The notes under the pieces: generated by a model
What the model was told of the DNA's origin: nothing
The model's input: the letters and a program-made list of their open reading frames with translations, nothing else
The model's database searches: none
Assembly (NCBI GenBank): GCA_030847615.1
Contig: JAUMIR010000001.1
Location: 290,062,187-290,126,186 of the forward strand
From: Gambelia wislizenii
Taxonomy: Eukaryota > Chordata > Lepidosauria > Squamata > Crotaphytidae
Length of the DNA: 64,000 nt
Reading direction: 5' to 3'
Program-made: the position numbers and the translations under genes
Shown here: piece by piece, positions 44,465-54,949 of the stretch
How the letters are laid out: every line of letters starts with the position of its first letter
Position numbering within the stretch: position 1 is the first letter of the stretch

Positions 44465-44882
44465 GGCTGCCAAGGTGTTTCTGGGTCCAATTTATGGGCT
44501 GTTTGTTATCTTTAAAGCCCTAAACAACTTTGGAACAGATTACCTGAAAGGCCATCTGTACCCATATGAACCTACCCAGGCTCTAAGATTGCCCACCTGG
44601 CTCAAATGACCTGTCTTCTGCAGTGGCCCCATCTAAATGGAATGCTCTGTGTTGGGATGTGTGCATGGCTCCCTCCATGGCTTTTTTAAAGGGCCTTAAA
44701 GACCTGCTTGTTTTGAGCAGCTTTTAATTCTATGGAGGCCCCATATTTATACTAAGGTTTTTACTGGTGTGGCTATTTTACATTTATACATATTAGTTAA
44801 CCATACATTTTAATAGCTAACTCTGTGAACTGCCATGGGAAACTTGGCCTTGATAGACAGCATAAAAATATTATTACAGAAT
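44465..44882 (+). mobile_element. L2 LINE 3' end
   Basis: Codons read PIYGLFVIFKALNNFGTDYL and YEPTQALRLPTWLK. These match the C-terminal 'VLFK..KALNGLAP.YL....Y.P.R.LRS' region of L2-type ORF2. GAACTGCCATGGGAAAC..GCATAAAAATATTATT follows, a typical L2-like ending. Stops interrupt it. Confidence 0.75.
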
Positions 44883-45409
44883 TTACTGTAGGTAAGCCAG
44901 AAGCCATTCTACTGGGAAAATGGGATTTACAATGTTGTACATAAATAAGTCCAAACACATTGTAAATATTGGGCCAGAGTTAGCAGACTTCTGTTTGTGC
45001 AATGGGATTTTCCCCTCATGTCCTCCTATCTGTATCCCCAAACATCCTCATCACAGATTTGTTCCAGGGGTTCCTTTCTATCCTTCTGGAATAGATTTTG
45101 AGGGTGTGTGGTGAGCTGCCCAGGGTGTGTGTGAATGAATGATCCCTTTCTGTTTTTCTGACAGGAAATGTTCCATCAGCCAGAGGAATGAATTAGATAC
45201 ACACCAATGATATTCAATTTTGAATGTTATTTTGCAAATATCTGCTATCATTTTGAAGACCAAACTCTTGATTCTATCACTGCATTATCTGAATAAAAAT
45301 GATCAGAGTACATTCAATTTGCTATTGTTAAATCTAAGACTACATTGCCGCTCACTCAGCTGGAGGCAATTGATATTATTTCAGTGATGAGTTTTAGCCA
45401 GGAAATGGA

Positions 45410-47625
45410 TCTAAAGAACACAAGAGGAAAATGGAGTAGGTTCATTTCATGCTGGAATATCCAACATGTATGAATAATTTTGGAAAGAAATAGTTTCCAG
45501 TAATATCCAAAGTCTGAATAAAATTGGAGGAAAAACAATCTTTCTAACAGATGAACTACATCCAAGGGTACTAAAAGAACTGGCAGAAATAATCTCAGAA
45601 CCACTGGCGATAATATTTGAGAAATCCAGGAGAACAGGAGAAGTCCCAGCAGACTGGAGGAGGGCAAAGGTTCTCCCCATCTTTAAAAGGAGGGGGGGAG
45701 AAGATAATTATCACGTAGTCAGCCTGACATCAATGCTAGGAAAGATTCTAGAGCAGATCATTAAACAGACAGTCTGTAAGCACTTAGAAAGGAATGCTGT
45801 GATCACCAAAAGTTGACATGGGTTTTTGAAAAAAGAAGTCATGCCAGACTAATCTTATCTCTTTTTTTTATAGAGTTACCTACTAAGTAGATGAAGGGAA
45901 TGCTGTGGGTGTAGTATATCTTGATTTCAGTAAGGCTTTTGACAAGATCCGCCATGATATTCTTGCAAAAAAAGTTAGTAACATGTGGGCTAAACAATGC
46001 AGCTCTTAGGTGGATTTGTAATTGGTTGACTGACTGAACCCAAAGGGTACTCACCAGTGGCTCCTGTTCATTGAGAGAAGCGACCAGCAAGTTACCACAG
46101 GGTTCTGTCCTGGGCCCAGTGCTATTCAAGATCTTTATCAAGTCTATACAGTAAAAAAAAAAAGTATTTACATACAGCGTTCAGAAGATCGATTGGATAT
46201 GTGCGTGTCATTTGGAGGGGGGGTAGCGATTCCCCATAAACTCCGTGGATTCAGTGTTTGGGAGGATTAGCAAATCTCCAGCTAAAATCCGTACAGCTGT
46301 TCGTATTGTTGATGGTCTGTACACCCACTTTGCACACTTACGAACAGGCAGTGTAATCTGATTGGCTGGCTGAGCAGAGGGGACAGGGCTAGCAAAGAGG
46401 GGAATTGGGAGCAGCCGCCATGTTGGATTCCCGGCTAATTGAGAGTCCAGTAAGTCCATGAATTTTACCTTTATTCCTTTTTATTTTACATTGTAAATAT
46501 GGAAAACTGACAGTCTGCATAACGGGCACATTTTTTAATTAAAAAAAAAAGTGGCGGAAGATTTAAAACCGCCACTTGGATTGCTCACTCCAGCCAGCTG
46601 GGCAAGGGGGGGTCATTCGGAGTTTAGGGGGGTAAAAAATCATGTAGGCAGATCGTATGCATACGAACAGCTGTCTTTTTGGATTTTTTACCCCTCCCAA
46701 ATGGATTTTTTTTTAATCAAGTAGACATGCCCTTGGATGAGGAAATAGAGGGCATGCTTATCAAGTTTGCAGATAACACCAAATTAATACCCCAGAGGAC
46801 AGGATCAGAATTCAAAATGACCTTAACAGATTACAAGCTGAGCCTAAACTAACAAAATGAATTTCATCAAGGAGAAATGTAGGATACTATACTTGGACAG
46901 GAAAAAAGGAAAAGATATAGGATGAGTGACACCTGGCTTGATGGCAGTACATGCAAAAGGGATCTAGGAGTCTTAGTGGACCACAAACTGAATGTGAGTC
47001 ATCAGTGTGATGCAGCAGCTAAAAAAAGCCAATGCTATTCTAGGCTGTATCAATAGGAGTATAGTGTCTAGATCATGGGAAGTAATAGCACCACTTTATT
47101 CTGCTTTGGTCAGACCTCCCCTGGAAAACTGTGTCCAGTTCTGGGCACCACAGTTCAAGAAGGATATGGACAAGCTGGAATGTGTCAAGAGGAGGGCAAC
47201 CAAAATGGTGGGAGGTCTGGAAGCCATGCCCTATTAGAAGTGGCACAGAAAGATTGGGTATGTTTAGCCTGGAGAAGAGAAGGTTAAGAGGTGACTTGAT
47301 AGCCATGTTTAAGTATTTGAAAGGATGTCATACTGAGGATGGAACAAGCTTGTTTTTCGCTGCTCCAGAGACTAGGACATGGAGCAACAGGTTCAAACTA
47401 CAGGAAGATTCCACGTAAACATTAGGAAGAACTTCCTGAGAGTAAGAGCTGTTCGGAAGTGGAATACACTGCGTCATAGTGTGGTGGAGTCTTCATCTTT
47501 GGAGGTTTTTAAACAGGGGCTGGATGCCCATCTGTTGGGAATGTTTTGATTGTCTATTCCTGCATGGCAGGGGGTTCAACTGGATGGCCCTTGTGGTCTC
47601 TTCCAACTCTATGAGACTATTATTT
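45410..47625 (+). mobile_element. CR1 LINE, long decayed copy split by an insertion
   Basis: From about 45545 it reads in broken frames TDELHPRVLKELAEIISEP, EVPADWRRAKVLPIFK, VVYLDFSKAFDKIRHDIL (RT motif A) and QVTTGFCPGPSAIQ-like (motif B). The insertion at 46140-46730 interrupts it. The sequence then continues with DLDEEIEGMLIKFADNTK and the same 3' half as 30548-31401, ending near 47620 with a decayed ATTCTATG tail. Many stops and indels make it a dead, old copy. It preserves the most RT sequence of any CR1 here. Confidence 0.9.
46140..46732. mobile_element. AT-rich DNA element inserted in CR1
   Basis: It interrupts CR1 codons between RT motifs B and C. Toward the right end, GGGGGTAAAAAATC pairs with GGATTTTTTACCCC around the exact palindrome TCGTATGCATACGA. 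The right terminus in complement is GGGCATGTCTACTTGATTAA, and GTCTATACAGTAAAAAA near 46143 may be the decayed left terminus. It also contains GCCGCCATGTTGGATTC. The target duplication is unclear. Confidence 0.6.
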
Positions 47626-47629
47626 TCTT

Positions 47630-48085
47630 TGAATGCCTAAACTCTATTTCTACATGCTCAACTGAAGTTTAAAATTACAGCAATGACAGAAGTCTGTGAA
47701 CTGAAGGACAATTTCACTGGGGAGACAGAATTCTTTTGGGAGCAAAGCCATAATTTTGCAGGGAGCCCCATAGCTACACCCTTGTCAGTCCCCAAGATTT
47801 TTTTTTCCCCACAGGCTCCCAAATCTCCCCTCCAACCCCACTAAAGTGCCACTGAGCTTCTGTGCTCCCCAAAAATGGTTTGGGGCAAAAATCTCCCAAA
47901 TTCAATGAAAATCCACTCCTGGAGACCAGACCAAGAGTAACAGATAGTTTCATAGAAGATAGACACCAAGACCAAAAATCAGCTGGTGAGAAAGAGACCA
48001 TACAGCTGTGACCATCTAGCTCTGGCTATGAGTCCTGCAAGACCTAGAACCTGGTCTCCTATCAAGGAGGGTGAGGCCCTGCCCA
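47630..48085. other. Unassigned sequence
   Basis: No feature recognised. Confidence 0.4.
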
Positions 48086-48089
48086 ACTC

Positions 48090-48302
48090 CAGGGACTAGG
48101 TTATGATTATAGTGCCATTGTTCCACTTTAACTGCTATGACAACATCCTATGGAATGCTGAGCTTCTTGGCTAAAGCTCCTTGGCTGAGAATTTTAAATG
48201 ACCTTTCTAAAACTCCAAATTCCTGATTTCAACAGGACTGAACCATGGCTGTTAAAGTAGAATCATAATGCTGTAATTCCATAGTGTGAATGGGCACCAA
48301 AT
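48090..48302. mobile_element. Palindromic MITE, decayed
   Basis: ATTATAGTGCCATTGTTCC, ACTTTAACTGCTATGAC and ATCCTATGGAATGCTG are mirrored by AACCATGGCTGTTAAAGT and AATCATAATGCTGTAATTCC. Close in layout to 59584-59814. Confidence 0.6.
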
Positions 48303-48309
48303 ACAAAGC

Positions 48310-49050
48310 TGGAGCCTTCCTGCAACACTCTGAGACCATGAGGCCTTGTTTAGGAGTTGTAGCAGGGGGGACATTTAGCCTAGGATAAAATTTATTTTTG
48401 GTGTTATTTGGATTTGCTTCTCTTTTGAAATTTAATTTTTTAAAAAATTAGATGTTTGTGTGGATTATTAATGGATCATTCAATCTGAGTGTATATTTGT
48501 TGTTAGCTATTCAGACATTTGTACAATTGTTAAAATCTTGAGCCAAAATTGTTGGAAACGTTTCATACTACACAGCTTTTCTGATACCACTTCAACCTAC
48601 TTTGAGCATGATTCTACCATGGAAAAGCAGCATACAAATAAGCATGATGCAGATAACACCCCTGACCATAGCCACAGTTGGATAGTTTGACATACCTCAA
48701 AAAGCATTACAAACTTAGGGAATCACCCTTAGTGGAATATCTGCATCTCCTGCAACTGTTAAAGGTGCAGATGTGAAAAGGGTAGAAAAGAAAAGGAGCC
48801 ATGGGGACACATCCAAAGCATCTGGGCCCATAAGCTGCATACTTCTACATTACATGCAAAGAAATTGAAGACAGTCAAACCTTCTATCCATAAAGCAACT
48901 CTGAAATAATGAGAAAGAAATTAACTGCACATGTGCACACTGATGAACCCTTCCATGGTCCACCATGAGATTTGAATAATAAACAAATAGTAAATAAATA
49001 CTTTGTAATAGACAAATCTGTCTGCCTGGATAATGGGAACTAGACTATGG
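48310..49050. other. Unassigned sequence
   Basis: No feature recognised. Confidence 0.4.
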
Positions 49051-49054
49051 CAAT

Positions 49055-52000
49055 CCTCTCTCTCTCTCTGGCTTTTCTTCGCAAATGAAGATTCAGGAAG
49101 GACTCATCCCGCATTTTCTGCAAGCGCGCTGATGACTAAAGAGACCAATCCAAGATAAACAAGTCTGGTTGCAGAAAGCACAGCAGAAGATCTCCTTGGG
49201 TGATGTTTTTGGGTTGTGATTCTTTCTGCGTTGTCGTTTCTCTTCGAGACTTGTTCGGCGTGAGTTCTCAAATAAGGCTGCAGCATTGTGTATAGTGCAT
49301 CTCCATCCCTCCCGATGTGAGGCCAGGGCGGACCAGTGTTGGTGATCAATTTGGCTGAGCCTGAGATGTTGTTTCAGGGACTCTTTGTATTGCTTTTTTG
49401 GAGTGCCCCTCTTACGCTGACCTGTGGCGAGTTCACCGTAGAGTAGTATTTTTGGGAGGCGATGGTCCTCCATCCTAGTAATGTGCTCTGCCCAGCACAG
49501 CTGCGTTCTCAATATCATGGCCTCAATACTGGTGATCCCTGCTTGCTCAAGGACAACAACATTCGTCACATAGGCAGTCCAGTGTATATTTAGGATTGTG
49601 CGTAGACAGCGCTGATGAAAGCGCTCGAGGAGTCGTAGGTGATGGCGATAGGTGACCCATGTTTCAGATCCATAAAGGAGGATAGACAGTACAATGGCTC
49701 TATACACACTGATTTTTGTGCTTTGCCTCAGGTGTTTATTGCTCCAGACTCTTTTGTGAAGTCTTCCAAATGCACTATATGCCTTTGCTAATCTGTGATC
49801 GATCTCTTTGTCAATCTTGGCATCTGAGGAGATGACGCTTCCCAGGTAGGTGAACTGCTGAACGGACTTGAGCACAGATTTGCCGACGGCAATGTGGGGA
49901 TGGTGGTGTTCGTCCTGTGGTGCAGGCTGGTAAAGAACTTCTGTTTTCTTCAGGTTGACTTCTAGCCCAAACAGCTCTGCAGCTGTTGCAAAGCAGGATG
50001 TTAGGCGCTGCAGAGCTCCTTCTGTGTGGGCAACAAGGGCAGCATCATCGGTGAAGAGCAGCTCACGGACTAGATAGTTTAGAGTCTTAGTGTGAGCCCT
50101 CAGACGGCTTACGTTAAACAAGCTACCATCAGTACGGTAACGTATATAGATGCCGTCTTCTTCTTCAAGCTCTGCCATAGCCCTTTGGAGCATCATGCTA
50201 AAGAAGATTGTAAATAAAGTTGGTGCAAGAACGCAACCTTGCTTCACTCCATTAGTTATTAGAAAGGGCTCTGAAAGAGCATCGCCATATCTGACTTGTC
50301 CACACTGGCCCTTGTGTAGCAAGATAATCATTTTAAGGAATTTGGGGGGACATCCTAGTCTTTCCAGGATCTGCCACAGACCTTTTCTACTCACAGTATC
50401 GAAGGCTTTGGTGAGGTCGACAAATGTTACATAGAGACCCTTGTTCTGCTCCCTACATTTTTCTTGCAGTTGTCTAAGGGCACATACCATGTCTGTAGTA
50501 CTCCTATTGGCTCTGAAGCCACATTGGCTTTCAGGAAGAAGTTCTTCTGCAATAGCAGGAACTAATCTGTTCAGGAGTATCCTTGCAAGGATTTTTCCAG
50601 CAATAGAGAGCAGTGTTATGCCTCGATAGTTTGAGCAATCGGATTTTTCTCCTTTTTTCTTGTACAGGGTGATGATGACTGCATCTCGGTGGTCTGATGG
50701 CAGTTCCCCTTTCTCCCAGCAATTCACAAGGAATTCGTGGAATTTTTTGTGGAGTGCATGACCTCCGTGTTTCCAAAGTTCAGGTGGGATTCCATCAATC
50801 CCAGTTGCCTTGCCGTTTTTCATCTGCTGTATAGCCTTAAGGGTCTCTTCCAAAGTGGGAGCTATGTCCAATTCATTTTTCATCAGTTTTTGTATCATAT
50901 GTTGGATAGCTGAGCCTTGGACTACTCGGTTGGCGCTAAAGAGACTTTGAAAATGTTCAGCCCATTGATTCAGGATGGAGGCTTTATAAGTAATTAATGT
51001 TTGACCATCTGTACTGTATAAGGAGCTTTGGACCTGATACGTAGGTCCAAACACTGCTTTAAAAGCTTCATAAAATCCTCTATGATCACCCAGATCTGCA
51101 CAGCATTGTGTCTTTTCTGCTATATTGATCCACCACTTGTTCTGCATGTCTCGGAGTTTTTGTTGTAGTTTACTACATGTGAGGCAGAAAGCTGCTTTTC
51201 TTACATGGCAGGTTGGCTGGGCAAGGTATGCCTGGTGAGCAGTTCTCTTCTTTGCCAACAGCTCCTGGATCTCTTGGTTGTTTTCATCAAACCAGTCTTG
51301 ATTTTTCTTGTGGGAGAACCCGAGGGATTCTTCTGCAGACTGGAGGATACTGTTTTTGATATGTTGCCAAAGCACTGTAGGAGAAGGATCTGTAGGATGG
51401 TCTTCAAGTTTTGTTTGTAGATTTGCCTGGAAGTTGTCTCTCATGGTAGCTTGTTGAAGATTGTTGACTTGGAGTCTCTTCTTTAAGATGCCACCCCTCT
51501 TAGGTTTGAACTTAAGATGAAGATTTAGTTTACATCTGACGAGGCGATGATCTGTTTGGCATTCTGCACTGGGCATCACTCGGGTATGACGGACATCACG
51601 AATGTCTCTCTGACGGACTAGAACATAGTCAATGAGGTGCCAATGTTTGGATCGGGGATGCATCCAGGTTGTCTTCAAGCTATCTTTCTGCTGAAAGATT
51701 GTGTTTGTAATAGTTAGCTGTGGTTCTGCACAGAACTCTAGCAGGAGGCATCCGTTATCATTGCAATTTCCAACACCATGCTTGCCTAAGACACCTTTCC
51801 AGGCTTCAGAGTTCTTTCCTACTCTGGCATTGAAGTCACCAAGAATAATAATTTTATCTTCTACATGGACTTTTTGTATGAGTTGGCGTAGGTCTGTGTA
51901 GAATTTGTCTTTCTCTACAGGGTCGGCTTGCATAGTTGGGGCATATATACTAAAGAGAACAACATGTGGGAGGCATAAGGAAATAATGCGATCAGAGTGT

Positions 52001-52950
52001 CCTGTTGGCAAGGTTTCGAGTTTGGAGGCAATGGAGTTTTTAATCATAAAGCCTACTCCTGAAAGATGTTTTTCAGTTTTGGGTTTGCCAGACCAGTAAA
52101 GTGTGTAGCCGGTGCCATGTTCTTTAAGGCTGCCTTCCTCATGGAAGCGAACTTCACTAAGAGCAGCGATGTCAATGTTAAGTCGTGATAGTTCATGGGC
52201 TATTAGGGCAGAATGACGCTCAGGCCGTCCACTATCTTCAGAGTCTTGCATGGTTCTGATGTTTCAGCATACAAGTGTCAGTTTATTTACACCTTTGGAG
52301 GCCGGTGTGTGCCTTTGTTTCTTTGCCTTGGTTTGACCGTGTCAGAAGATGCCCGTTGGCCGTGGCTAGCCAACCAGGTAGTTGGGGATGAGCTTTCATT
52401 AGGCCACCTTTTCTAGGCCCCTCTCCATATGGAGCAAGCAGTGCTCTCCTTAAAAAAGGCTGCTTGGTCATTCAGGATGCTGCCGAACAAGACTGTCATC
52501 TCCCAGGTCAGCCTTGAGCGACCAATGTCCTGAACTGCCTGCATGCAGGGTTGGGTCTGCGGCTTCCAGTGCATCTTTACACCTGCCGTTTCGTCCCGCG
52601 CCTATCGCTACAGGGCTTTTTTGGAACTGGATTTGTCCTTCGAGCCTGTGCAATGGATTTTTCTGGTGGAGTGCAGCGTGCACAGAACTGGCCTCACCCT
52701 TTAAACCAAAGGTTCGTCTGCTGGCCTTGCAAGCATGGACGGTAGCAGCGAGGTCCTCAGGTCGTAGGTTTGATTAGAGTTTCCTTCTCTTAGATGGTTG
52801 ACCTTACAGGGTTGGACGAGCACCATCTGCCCGGGTTTGGGATTAGAGTTTTCCTTCTCCTAGGATGGTTGCCATAAGGCTAGAGAGCCCATCCTGCCCT
52901 TTGACGCTCTTTGTCATACCCTTCGGTTTTGACCTGTCTGGCATGGGAGA
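49055..52950 (-). mobile_element. Endonuclease/RT LINE, near full length (copy D)
   Basis: A minus-strand non-LTR retrotransposon with one long frame (49093-52251), a 3' hairpin at 49077-49090 and an AG tail (CT on the + strand, 49055-49069). About 700 bp upstream of the frame continue with element-like sequence. This includes two direct copies of a GATTAGAGTTTTCCTTCTCC block (about 52773-52800 and 52841-52872). It encodes one apurinic-type endonuclease and reverse transcriptase in a single protein. The protein type is often labelled 'craniofacial development protein 2-like' in annotation. The clade (RTE-like or I-group such as Nimb/Vingi) was not settled by eye. The 5' limit is approximate. 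Confidence 0.9.
49093..52251 (-). CDS. LINE endonuclease/reverse transcriptase, 1052 residues
   Basis: It copies element RNA into nicked genomic DNA. Endonuclease (about 1-245): Glu33 in SEVR, GDFNARVG (138-145), the WHLIDYVLV strand (204-212) and TDHRLV (233-238). Linker (250-460). RT (about 470-790): NYRGITLLSIAGKILARILL (541-560), motif A FVDLTKAFD (Asp612), motif B NGVKQGCVLAPTLF (667-680), motif C FTDD (733-736) with both aspartates kept and Thr where Ala is usual. The C-terminus has a C1024-x2-C1027-x12-H1040-x3-C1044 zinc motif. The Met start is the first after an in-frame TGA at 52264-52266. Codons upstream of that stop (TASKGVNKLTLVC) and the NIRT after it look like the true endonuclease N-terminus, so a few essential residues before Met1 are probably cut off. 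Possibly translated but likely inactive. Confidence 0.92.
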   Translation of the reverse strand: MQDSEDSGRPERHSALIAHELSRLNIDIAALSEVRFHEEGSLKEHGTGYTLYWSGKPKTEKHLSGVGFMIKNSIASKLETLPTGHSDRIISLCLPHVVLFSIYAPTMQADPVEKDKFYTDLRQLIQKVHVEDKIIILGDFNARVGKNSEAWKGVLGKHGVGNCNDNGCLLLEFCAEPQLTITNTIFQQKDSLKTTWMHPRSKHWHLIDYVLVRQRDIRDVRHTRVMPSAECQTDHRLVRCKLNLHLKFKPKRGGILKKRLQVNNLQQATMRDNFQANLQTKLEDHPTDPSPTVLWQHIKNSILQSAEESLGFSHKKNQDWFDENNQEIQELLAKKRTAHQAYLAQPTCHVRKAAFCLTCSKLQQKLRDMQNKWWINIAEKTQCCADLGDHRGFYEAFKAVFGPTYQVQSSLYSTDGQTLITYKASILNQWAEHFQSLFSANRVVQGSAIQHMIQKLMKNELDIAPTLEETLKAIQQMKNGKATGIDGIPPELWKHGGHALHKKFHEFLVNCWEKGELPSDHRDAVIITLYKKKGEKSDCSNYRGITLLSIAGKILARILLNRLVPAIAEELLPESQCGFRANRSTTDMVCALRQLQEKCREQNKGLYVTFVDLTKAFDTVSRKGLWQILERLGCPPKFLKMIILLHKGQCGQVRYGDALSEPFLITNGVKQGCVLAPTLFTIFFSMMLQRAMAELEEEDGIYIRYRTDGSLFNVSRLRAHTKTLNYLVRELLFTDDAALVAHTEGALQRLTSCFATAAELFGLEVNLKKTEVLYQPAPQDEHHHPHIAVGKSVLKSVQQFTYLGSVISSDAKIDKEIDHRLAKAYSAFGRLHKRVWSNKHLRQSTKISVYRAIVLSILLYGSETWVTYRHHLRLLERFHQRCLRTILNIHWTAYVTNVVVLEQAGITSIEAMILRTQLCWAEHITRMEDHRLPKILLYGELATGQRKRGTPKKQYKESLKQHLRLSQIDHQHWSALASHREGWRCTIHNAAALFENSRRTSLEEKRQRRKNHNPKTSPKEIFCCAFCNQTCLSWIGLFSHQRACRKCGMSPS

Positions 52951-53455
52951 CCCTACCAGTGGCTATTATGCCACCGCCAGCATAGCTCAAAACATCATTT
53001 TGGTATGCAAGCCTCTCTCCCATGACAAGGGGGTGTCAATGGAGAGGATGCAGGCTTATGAATCTGTCATCATCATTTTCCTTCCCTTCTATGACGTTTA
53101 ATATCTTTGCCTGAAGAAGAAGCCAATGGCAGTGTAATGTACTGTATTTTGCACCTTTCAGATGGACTGACAAAGGTGTCACCATGATATGAGTTTTGTA
53201 TTTTGTTGTAGTTTGCTGCCTGGTCAATGCAGCTACCCCTGAATATGTTCCCTGGAAAAGGTGTGGAGCAGATTTAGGCAGTGGAAGGAGTGAACCAAGG
53301 TCAGGCAGGAGGGAAAGACCAATGAGACAGAAAAAGAAGGAAAGAGAGAAGGAAATCAGCAGGGAAATCAGGGAGACAAAGAGGCTTGTGACTGCTGATG
53401 CAGGATGAATGAATACCAGGATGGAGAGACAAAAAAAAAATCCCTCAAAAGAAGA
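52950..53455. other. LINE 5' border and unassigned sequence
   Basis: The 5' end of the upstream LINE lies somewhere in 52.9-53.1 kb. No other feature is recognised. A purine-rich stretch lies at 53330-53390. Confidence 0.4.
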
Positions 53456-53458
53456 TGT

Positions 53459-53493
<35 letters not shown>

Positions 53494-53514
53494 TTGCTCT
53501 CTCTCTCTCTCTCT
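53459..53514. repeat. (TG)n(AG)n and (CT)n tracts
   Basis: TG repeats lead into AG repeats (53459-53493), then ATTG, then CT repeats (53497-53514). The CT part is the AG tail of the minus-strand LINE copy E. The AG block is its inverted partner. Confidence 0.9.
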
Positions 53515-54018
53515 GGCTTTTCTTCGCAAACGAAGATTCAGGAAGGACTCATCCCATGTTTTCTGCAAGCGCGCTGATGACTAAAAAGACCCATCCGAGA
53601 TAAACAAGTCCGGTTGCAGAAAGCACAGCAGAAGGTCTCCTTGGGTGATGTTTCCGGGTTGTGATTCCTTCTGCATTGTCGTTTCTCTTCAAGACTTGTT
53701 CAGTGTGAGTTCTCAAATAAGGCTGCAGCATTGTGGATAGTGCGTCTCCATGCCTCCCAATGTGAGACCATGGCGGAGCATTGCTGGTGATCAATTTGGC
53801 CGAGCCTGAGATGTTGTTTCAGGGAGTTTTTGTATCACTTTTTTGGAGCACCCCTCTTATGGTGACCCGTGGCGAGTTCACCATAGAGTACTATTTTTGG
53901 GAGACGATGGTCCTCCATCCTAGAAACATGTCCTGCCCAGCGCAGCTGTGTTCTCAATATCATGGCCTCAATGCTGATGATCCCTGCTTGCTCAAGGACA
54001 GCAACATTTGTCACATAG
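53497..54018 (-). mobile_element. Endonuclease/RT LINE, 5'-truncated 3' end (copy E)
   Basis: In complement it matches the last ~520 bp of copy D, from the ATGTGACAAATGTTGCTG codons (VTNVAVLEQAG) to the hairpin CTTCGTTTGCGAAG (53522-53535) and AG tail. Frameshifts break the frame. It has the same orientation as copy D, about 550 bp away. Confidence 0.92.
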
Positions 54019-54019
54019 A

Positions 54020-54570
54020 TTGAGAACTGGGCTAAAGGTGAAAAAGATGGGCTTTTAACCTGGGTGAAGTGGGGTATGTTAACTAGTGAGGGACTGACAT
54101 ACAACACTACAATGTTAGTTTCAGGCCCACATTGGAAATATGCACTCTTCATTCATTTGCCAATCAGCCAGATGGCAACTAATGTGGAGGTGTGTGCTCT
54201 GTGTGCCACTTATGGTAGGTTGGAGGACAGGTTGCCTTTATGCCAGAGTAGGTTTCCTCCAGCTAGGAAAGGATGAATAAGGGATGTGAGAGGAAAGGGG
54301 TTAAGTCAGATTCCTGGTTTGTAACCTGTATAAAAATGCATGTAATCTTCTCTAATGAGACCAGTAAAGTGAAAAATGAAGGGGGTAGGAAAAGGAGACA
54401 GACGGAGAAAGGGTCAGAATGTTGTTAAAGTACAAAATGCAGGCAATCCGCTTGAGGAGTTCTATAGCACAATCAATAATGAGCTTCCTATAGTTAGACA
54501 TGCTGGTTGAACAATTTGAACCCTTTGGAAAGGATGTGACAACCCATGACTGTGTCTGCTGTGTTACTTG
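54020..54570. other. Unassigned sequence
   Basis: No feature recognised. Confidence 0.4.
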
Positions 54571-54577
54571 CATCTTG

Positions 54578-54931
54578 GGAGATTTTCACACGGGGAAATT
54601 ATTCCCCTGAGAGATCGGGAGAGAAATGGGGCTCTTCTGGGAGCAGAGCTCCGTTTCGCACGCCCCTTTCCTTCTCCCGATCTGACGTCGTCCTCACTCT
54701 GTGCTGCTTCCATTTCTCTGCAGGATCTTCCGCCATTTTTTTTAATAACAAAGAACTTTCGTTATTAAAAAATGACGGAAGATACTGGCAGAGAAATGGA
54801 AGCAGCACAGAGTGAGGACGACATCAGATCGGGAGAAGGAGAGGGGCGTGCGAAACGGAGCTCTGCTCCCGGAAGAGCCCCATTTCTCTCCCGATCTCTC
54901 AGGGGCATAATTTCCCCGTGTGAAAATCTCC
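54578..54931. mobile_element. Large foldback MITE, 3-bp TSD
   Basis: The ends GGAGATTTTCACACGGGG and CCCCGTGTGAAAATCTCC are perfect. TTG flanks both sides (54575-54577, 54932-54934). Arms of about 170 bp pair almost throughout, with TTATTAAAAAATGACGGAAG against CTTCCGCCATTTTTTTTAAT near the centre. GC- and CpG-rich arms (CGTGCGAAACGGAGC, GATCGGGAGA) stand out from the flanks. There is no real protein; open frames on both strands mirror each other because of the palindrome. The low divergence between arms suggests a young insertion. Confidence 0.92.
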
Positions 54932-54949
54932 TTGGACACACACAATCCT

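Noticed and set aside
45356..45680. Leucine- and phenylalanine-rich minus-strand frames of 77-103 codons
   Set aside because: They are antisense to the decayed CR1 reverse-transcriptase region.
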